The position numbers and the translations under genes were made by a program. Under the pieces are notes generated by a model, which worked only from the letters and a program-made list of their open reading frames with translations, made no database searches and was not told where the DNA came from. From Phragmites australis (taxonomy: Eukaryota; Streptophyta; Magnoliopsida; Poales; Poaceae), in NCBI RefSeq assembly GCF_958298935.1, contig NC_084939.1, forward strand, positions 6,959,501 through 7,023,500: DNA of 64,000 bases, written 5' to 3'. Of the stretch, positions 56,752 to 64,000 are shown piece after piece. Each line of letters begins with the position of its first letter. Position 1 is the stretch's first letter.

Positions 56752-57646
56752 TGATGCGTGTTTGCCCGATCTTCCGAAAGGTAATATGATAAGTCGATTG
56801 GTGGAGTTTCATGCTTCGAACAGAACTGATCGAGAACTTTCGTAACCACTACACCACTACTCTGTGGTTATCAACCGTGCCAAGACATAGTTGACCTCGC
56901 CAAGAAGGCTTTTCCTGCAAACAAATCAAGGACACAAGCAAGAATAGGTAGATGCAATCTGAATATTGCTAATTACCAATGAATTGGTCTAGTTGGGGTT
57001 CCACAAACCGAATAAGCGATGAAACTATATAAAATAGAATAATCTAAGCAAAATCCAACCTAAACTTTGATGGCTACTGTATATTTATAGGGGGGATATG
57101 AGGAAGTTGACCTAGGGTTGTGCAGCCATAGAAATAGATGTGCACAACCTAGACTCCAACCCCGACACGATTACAAGACCCAAAAGGGTCCAAAAAAGTG
57201 GCGTAGCACCTTATTTCTTTGACTCATACTAAACTATAAGGAATATTTTGTCGAGCTCTTATCCATTGGAAATAACTCTTTGTAAGCTTTCCAAAATATC
57301 CAAGATTGCCTAAAACGGACTTCGTATGAGAGAGTTATGCCAATTTTACTGACGTGTTGTCCTATGACTCAACCACGACCACCATGCCTAGAGCTCAGCC
57401 TCGAGTCCGACTAGACTTGGCCTTCAATGGGTGACATTCGGATAATGTTGTGGTACTTCTCCCACTTTCCTAAGCAATAAAATATCACAAGAATTTAGTA
57501 GTAATCCATCCATGAAAGCATGAACAGCGGAAAACGAGTTCACCTGGTGGTCTAATTGTCGTGCACGTGCTCTTGTAATTGGACCTTGTATGATTTGAGG
57601 ATTATTGGTAATATTGATTGTATCCGAAGGAGCCATGGGCTCATCA
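56752..57646 (-). repeat. 3' LTR of gypsy copy 2
   Basis: The minus strand starts TGATGAGCCCATGGCTCC and ends CAAACACGCATCA. The inner part includes the CTTGGCGAGGTCAAC word shared with copy 1. An open frame continuing from pol runs into it (57636 down to 57424). Part of the TGATCATCAACATCG-like segment seen at 63633-63640 is missing here. Confidence 0.88.
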
Positions 57647-57662
57647 TCCTCCCCCTCTTGAA
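57647..57662 (-). other. Polypurine tract of gypsy copy 2
   Basis: TTCAAGAGGGGGAGGA on the minus strand, identical to that of copy 1, borders the 3' LTR. Confidence 0.85.
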
Positions 57663-60600
57663 TTGGAGTCGTCTTTGACTCAAGCTATTCTTTTTCTCCC
57701 AAGTAGGGCTTCAGATATGAAATATTAAATGTGGGACTGACCCCAAAATTTGCAGGTAGGTCCAATTTATATATATTGTCATTGATTTTCTCAATTATCT
57801 TAAATGTTCCATCAACTCTAGACATCAATTTTGACTTTCTTAGTTCTAGAAACCTATCCTTCATCAAATGCAACCAAACTAAATCACCCGGTTCAAATTT
57901 TATTTCCTTCCTACCTTTCGTTCCAGCAAGCCTATACTTTTTAGTTATGCTCTCTATATTCTTTTTCGTGGTTTCATAAAACTTAACAATAAATTCAGCA
58001 CGTTTCTTAGCATCTAAATTATGTCTTTCAAAAGTAGGCAAACCTAGTAAATCAATAGGAGCACGGAGATTAAATCCATACACTACCTTGAATGGACTTA
58101 CCTTGGTGGTGGAGTGTACCAACCTATTCTAAGCAAATTCAATATGTGGTGAACACTCTTCCCACATCCTCAAATTCTTCTTTAGAACTGCTCGTAACAT
58201 GGTCAATAATGTACGGATGAAAACCTCTGTTTAACCATCGGTTTGGGAATGACATGTAGTAGAAAATGGCAGCTTTGTCCCCAATTTATTCCAAAGTGAT
58301 CTCCAAAAGTGACTCAAAAACTTTGTGTCACGATCCGAGATAATAGTATTAGGCACTCTATGTAGTCGAACGATTTCCCTGAAAAATAAATTAACTATGT
58401 TTATAGCATCATCGCTCTTATAGCAAGGTATAAAATGTGCTATTTTAGAAAAATGATCTACAATTACAAATATACTATCCCTCCCCCTCTTTGTCCTAAG
58501 CAATTCTAAAATAAAATCCATGGAAATATCCTCCCAAGGTGCACTAGGAACAGGAAGAGGCATGTAAAGACTATGTGGATTTAAGCGAGACTTAGCTTTA
58601 TTGCAAGAGGTGCAACGTGACACGTAGCGCTCGACGTCACGTCTCATCTTTTGCCAAAAGAAATGAGCGGCCAGCACATCTTCAGTCTTCTTTACTCCAA
58701 AATGTGCCATCAATCCTCGTCCATGCACCTCCTGCAACAACAAAAGATGAAGGGAGCTAACTGGAATACATAGCTTATTAGCACGATAGAGCAATCCATC
58801 ATTCAACACATATTTATTCCATATTTTCCCTTCTTTATAATGTGCAAGCACTTCTTTAAAGTCTAAATCAGCAGCATATAAGTCCTTAATAGTCTCTAAA
58901 CCAAAAATCTTATGATCAAATTGATATAACATGGTATAACGCCTAGAAAGCGCATCGGCGATCACATTGTCCTTTCATTTCTTATATTTTATGACATATG
59001 GAAATGCCTCAATAAATTATACCCATTTAGCATGTCGTTTATTCAATTTAGCTTGACTCCTAATATGTTTCAACGATTCATGATTATAATGTATAACAAA
59101 TTCTTTAGGCTAAAGATAATGTTGCCAAGTTTCAAGTACTTGAACTAAAGTATACAATTTCTTATCATAGGTAGAATAATAAAGACTTGGTCCACTTAAT
59201 TTCTCGCTAAAATAAGCAACTGGTTTACCTTCTTGAATTAGCACACATCTAATTCCAATTTCACTAGCATCACATCCTAGTTCAAAGGTCTTACCAAAAT
59301 CAGGGAGTTGGAGCAATAGAGCATGGGTGAGCTTCTCTTTCAACAACTTGAATGTTTGTTCTTTTGCAGGTCCCTATTTGAAAACTACTCCTTTTTTTGT
59401 CAACTCGTTTAATGGAGCAGCAATAGTGTTGAAATCCCGCACAAATCACCGATAGAAACCTGCAAGACCATGAAAACATCTCACTTGTGTAACAGTCTCA
59501 GGAGTTGGCCAACTCTTTATGTCTTCGATTTTTGTTTCATCCACCTCTATTCCCTGTGGAGTAACAACATAGCCAAGAAAAGAGACTCGATCCACGCAAA
59601 AGGTGCACTTTTCGAGGTTACCAAACAAACGTGCATCTCTCAAAGCATTAAAAATAGAACGTAAGTGATCAAAGTGTAGTTCATATGACTGTTGTAAATC
59701 AAGATGTCATTAAAGTAAACCACCACAAATCTCCTAATGAAAGCACATAAAACTTCGTTCATCAATCGCGTAAAAGTACTAGGTGCATTAGTTAACCCAA
59801 AAGGTATTACTAACCACTCATACAAACCAAACTTAGTTTTAAATACAGTCTTCCATTCATCTCCAAGTTTCATCCTAATCTGGTGGTATCCACTTCGCAA
59901 GTCAATTTTAGTGAAAATTATAGAACCACTCAACTCATCAAGCATAGCATCTAACCTAGGGATAAGGTGACGATATCTTATAGTAATATGATTGATGGCT
60001 CTACAATAACCCCACATATGCCAACTACCGTCTTCCTTAGGATCCAAAAAAATAGGAACAACACAAGGGCTAAGATTTGCTCGTACATACTCATGGTCCA
60101 AAAGGTCTTGGACTTATTGCTGAATTTCCTTAGTCTCTTCCAGGTTGGTCCTACATGCAGCACGGTTTGGCAAAATTGCTCCCGAGATCAAATCAATTTG
60201 ATGTTCAATCCCTCGAATAGGTGGTAACCCCGGAGGTATCTCAGATGGAAATACATCCACAAACTCCTGCAAAGGGTTGGCAACAACAGGAGACAAAGAG
60301 CTAGATATATTCTCGAGTGAAACTAAATCATCTTTGCATATCAAAGCATAGCATGGTAGCTTATTATCACAAATTTCAACAAGATCAGATTTAGTAGCAA
60401 GCATAATACACCCTTTCAATTTAATTCCATCGGACTTAGAAGTTGTTGTTGCTTTCTCCTTTTTGGGTGGAAAAACTTTTTCCGCTACTTGCTGATTTTC
60501 ATATTTATTCTCAAACTCTTTTCTCTTATTTTCAGCTATCTCTTGTTCAAATTTTACAATTTCAGTAGAGGTTAAAGGTAGAAAAGCTATTTTCTTTCTT

Positions 60601-62273
60601 TTATGTATAAGGGTGTACTTATTACTTCTACCATGATGTGTTGCATCAGTATCAAACTCCCATGGTCGTCTTAACAAAAGTGAATATGCTTGCATGGGTA
60701 CTACATCGAAATCAACACAATCATGGTATGAACCAAAAGAAAAATGCACCCTAGCTGTTTGCATGACCTTCATCTTATTACTGTTATTGAACCATTAAAT
60801 ATGATAAGGTTGAGGATGGTTTCTTGTCAGCAAGGCAAGCTTCTTGATCATATCTGAACTTACCAAGTTTTTGCAGCTTCCTCCATCAATAATGACTCGA
60901 ACATGATAATCTTTGACTATGAGGAACATCTGAAACAAATTGTGGCATTGTAGCTGTTCTGCTTGCTCCATTTGAGTGCTTAACACTCACTACACAATGA
61001 GGGTCCGATAATCCTCATGGCAGTGGCATCGAACACTTCCTCATGGTCGATATCCATCTCACATCCATCCTCATCACCCGCATGGTTAGATGCAAGAGCA
61101 TATTCATCCTCAACATCACTAGCACTTACATATCCACTGTCTTCTATTACAATGTACGCTCATTGACTTGGGAAATCCTTCATGACATGGCATATTTCCT
61201 TACATCGGAGGCATACAATCATGGTCGATCAACCTGTAGAAGCAACCAAATAAGAGATCTTGGCTGAACCCTGCACACTTACAGATTTGCTTACCTCGAT
61301 AGCGTGCGACAGTGTCAAAGGTACTGCTGAACACGCCTTACTCGAGAAGGGGACAGCAGACCATGTAGCTGAACATGGGGTTGTTCCTTGGCCTTTGTTG
61401 TCGTCCCTACAATTTTTTTTCTACCAGTACAATCTAGGAACACTATTGTATTTTTTGTAACCAACTATGTCGTAAATTTCATGCCCTAACGCTCCATAAA
61501 AGCGTGTTATTGTAGCCTCTTCATCCTCAACAATATCACAACGCAACATACTAATTTGTAGCTTATGATAATATTCTTCTACAGATCTATCACCTTAGTT
61601 TAAGCGTTGCAATTTCTTACGCAAATCACGTTTAAAAGAGGGTGGAGCAAATCTGTTAGGCATAGCAGCCTTTAAAGCATTCCATGTGGTATGCACTAAT
61701 CCATCGATGCATACTCTATTCCACCAGATAATTACAAATTCTTTAAATTCACTAGTGACTTGTCTAACTCTATGCACTTCAGGAACTAAATGAGCATTAA
61801 ACTTCTATTCAACCGTCATCTCCCAATCTAAATACTTTTCAGCATCATAAGCACCCGCAAAAAAATTGTATGGTAAACTTAACCTTAACAAATAGATCAT
61901 CATTAACACGTAGGTTATGTTGCTAAAAATTATTACCTCTCATACCTTGACAGTAGAAGTTTAATCGGTCCCGTTGTTGTGCATCAACGGCGTCTTGTTC
62001 TTGCCTCAAAATTTCATCATCTGCAACGAACTCCTCTTACTCATGGTCTGTGCCACAAGGATCCACATGCCCATGGTTTGGTGGCTGATTAATCACCCGA
62101 TCAAAGTGTGTATTGAGCATGGCAATACTATCTTTAAGTCATTGAAATGTAGTGTTTGTCTCTGCAAGGTTCTTATCAAAGTCGTCAGTAATAGCTTGTC
62201 GATGATCATTCAACACCATTGTGAGTTATTCCCTCAAAACACACTCCCGTGCATCCGATGCTTCTCCTGTCAT
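57663..62273 (-). pseudogene. Gag-Pol of gypsy copy 2, degraded
   Basis: The minus-strand start ATG at 62273-62271 is preceded by ACTAACC, as in copy 1. Gag is heavily broken (best part 61595-61777, with FVIIWWNRV and KLQRLN). The protease region at 60795-60986 has IIDGGSCKNL. The RT segment at 59640-60101 has [20 protein letters not shown] and [10 protein letters not shown], but its active site reads YFND, with AAT at 59709-59711 in place of the first Asp. RNase H (59110-59346) keeps the CDAS acidic residue lost in copy 1. Integrase (58231-58965) keeps the CTSC zinc cysteines and an SDRD motif. The GPF/Y-like end lies at 57685-57850. Multiple stops and frame shifts are present. Confidence 0.88.
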
Positions 62274-63555
62274 GGTTAGTCGAAGATAGAAAACAACAAA
62301 AGATAAATTATCCCTATCGACTACTAGGTGGTGGAGGTGGAGTCACACACTCTCAAGCGTCTTACCATGCTCTTGCAAGTGTTCTTACCAATCACCGTAG
62401 TTGGCACAACCGTTGGCTGGTTCGCGATATCTTATTGGGTACGAGTGAGGTAGTTGCAAGGGGAGAAACCGTTCTGATCCAAAGAAGGTATTAGTAGCAA
62501 GTAATAGCAATAAGTGAAATCATATTAGCAAAGCTGAATAAAAGTCCACAGTACTCGTCATAATTACTGACCTGAACACGTTCCTAGAACTAGCTCAAAT
62601 AAGCCAAAAACAATAACAGACATAATCATAATGGAACAAAATTCGCAATGCAAACTGATTTTTTTTTAATTCTCTCTCTTTTTTGCACTATTTGATTCTT
62701 CTTTTTTTTTTGCACTCTTTGCTTCTTGCTTGCTTTTCTTTTCTTTCTTCTTTTTTTTGTGAATGTGACACAAACTCAAAACTCTTCTACTGCTTTTACT
62801 AAGACCAGTGAGGTACGTGAGTCACAAACTTTTTCTGGAGAGTAGGGGTATAAAGGTAATAACTCTCTCTCTTCTCCCTAAACTTTGGCTACCTCTATTT
62901 GGGCTATCGAGTGATACTCGAACTTTGTCGGACAATGCTCGATATGATGAGTATGTAGGGTGTCTGAGAGCAGCCAGAAACAGATAGACTCCGACTAGGT
63001 TGTGGAGGCAAAAACAAGTGGATAGTTGAATCCGACTAGGTGGTCGACCCCGAAAGGATGGTCGAATCCAACTAGGTGGTCGAATCCAAGGAGATGTTCA
63101 AAACGACTAGTGATGGAACCTGAGTAGATGGTCGAAACAACTAGTGATCAAACCCGAGTAAATAGTCGAACTAGAGTAGATGGTCAACTCGACTAGTGAT
63201 CGAGCTCGAGTAGATGGTTGAAGTGACTAATGGTCGAACCCAAGTAGATGGTCGACTTGACTAGAGACACAATCTCAGCTATTGCAGACAAGGGCAGGCC
63301 GAGACACACAACGACTAAACAACAAGACTCAACACTAGAAACTAGATCACGATGACTCGACCAGCAACAAAGACATCGACGATGGACTCAAACTCAACAA
63401 CGCGAATACTAAAAATAAAATTGCGAAGGCACAAAGTGGTTTGGACAGCGGAAAAACTAAGATCAAAATATTTTTGTGGGGCAATTTTCTGGACTCTAGG
63501 TAATGGAAAATGACGAAATAAAAGGGATAACTGAGATTACCTAATGGGCAATTGA
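62274..63555 (-). other. Leader of gypsy copy 2
   Basis: This non-coding leader has poly-T runs on the plus strand at 62660-62760. From about 62985 to 63262 there are short repeats of GATGGTCGAA / ACTAGTGATCGAACC type. No sustained open frame is seen. Confidence 0.65.
62985..63262. repeat. Minisatellite in gypsy copy 2 leader
   Basis: Imperfect copies of CGAACCCGAGTAGATGGTCG with GACTAGTGAT linkers recur eight to ten times with a period close to 30 bp. Copy 1 does not show such an array in its leader. Confidence 0.7.
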
Positions 63556-63568
63556 GGCTCTGATACCA
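63556..63568 (-). other. Primer-binding site of gypsy copy 2
   Basis: The minus strand reads TGGTATCAGAGCC two bases after the 5' LTR, complementary to initiator methionine tRNA. Confidence 0.88.
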
Positions 63569-63570
63569 CT

Positions 63571-64000
63571 TGATGCATGTTTGCCTGATCTTCCGAAAGA
63601 TAATATGATAAGTCGATTGGTGGAGTTTCGATGTTGATGATCCAAAGGCTACAAACAGAACTGATCAAGAACCCTCGCAACTACTACACCACTACTATGT
63701 TGTTATTAACCGTGCCAAGACACGGTTGACCTCGCCAAGAGGGCTTTTTTTGCAAATGAATCGAGAACACAAGCAATAACAGGTAGATGCAATCTGAATA
63801 TTGCTAATTACCAATGAAGTGGTCGAGTTGGGGTTCCAAAAATCGAACAAGCGGCGAAACTATATAAAACAAAATAATCTAAACAAAATCCAACCTAAAC
63901 TATGGCGGCTACTGTATATTTATAGGGTTCACATGAGGAGGTCGACCTAGGGTTGTGCAGCCATGGGAAGAGGTGCGCACAACCTGGACTTCGACCCCAA
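63571..64000 (-). repeat. 5' LTR of gypsy copy 2, cut by the window edge
   Basis: TGATGCATGTTTGCCTGATC begins the same sequence as 56752 onward and continues in parallel to the last base. Only about 430 bp are inside the window. Confidence 0.88.

Larger units (their letters stand above)
56752..64000 (-). mobile_element. Ty3/gypsy LTR retrotransposon (copy 2), truncated by window edge
   Basis: On the minus strand the 3' LTR is 56752-57646, the polypurine tract 57647-57662, pol and gag lie between, the primer-binding site is at 63556-63568, and the 5' LTR starts at 63571 and runs off the window. The proteins, polypurine tract and LTR words match the family of copy 1 at 12137. It interrupts the copia pol gene. 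TTTTG at 56747-56751 should be one half of its duplication. Confidence 0.9.

Noticed and set aside
1..64000. CRISPR arrays, operons or bacterial features
   Set aside because: The sequence is plant nuclear DNA. The regular repeats seen are transposon subterminal repeats and minisatellites.

Overview
The window is plant nuclear DNA, almost certainly from a grass (Poaceae). The only clearly intact host gene is a six-exon clade III-type SWEET sugar transporter (48,688-50,558, + strand) with grass-like sequence and GC-rich exons. Most of the rest is nested transposable elements typical of grass genomes: CACTA (En/Spm), Ty3/gypsy, Ty1/copia, hAT-like, PIF/Harbinger-like and Stowaway-like elements, plus a LINE fragment.

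Left part (1,386-27,925): one very large CACTA element with ATC target-site duplications on both sides, CACTA termini and inverted subterminal repeats. Its two genes run on the minus strand. The first is a TNP2-type transposase (from 26,375 down to about 8,100). The second is a TNP1/PTTA-like protein with a Ulp1-like protease region (about 7,670 down to 1,957). The TNP2 gene is split by three insertions: an LTR-like element (9,746-12,048), a complete Ty3/gypsy element (12,137-19,853, TSD ATAAC) and a deleted LTR retrotransposon (21,248-26,196, TSD GAATG). The CACTA also carries a plus-strand fragment resembling the C-terminal half of a FAR1/FHY3-type protein. Removing the insertions leaves roughly 11.6 kb of original element.

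Middle (27,926-48,470): a second CACTA element (29,598-32,138, TSD AGA) contains a short non-autonomous relative of the large CACTA (29,655-30,877). Next come a PIF/Harbinger-like element (33,111-34,148, TSD TAA), a LINE fragment, a long quiet stretch, a third CACTA element with an internally deleted transposase (39,851-44,188, TSD TAT), two Stowaway-like MITEs and an orphan CACTA end near 45,761.

Right part: about 350 bp after the SWEET stop codon begins the 3' LTR of a minus-strand Ty1/copia element. That LTR (50,912-54,046) holds a hAT-like element (51,367-54,011, TSD AGAAACAA), which in turn holds a solo LTR (51,632-53,258, TSD AAAAC). The copia pol gene (54,047-56,751) is interrupted by a second, minus-strand copy of the same gypsy family as the one at 12,137. 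This copy runs from 56,752 off the right edge, so the rest of the copia lies outside the window.

All transposon genes seen are broken by stops, frameshifts or loss of catalytic residues. Many of the lesions are C-to-T or G-to-A transitions, as expected for methylated, silenced DNA. All conclusions come from reading the sequence by eye; no database search or alignment software was used.
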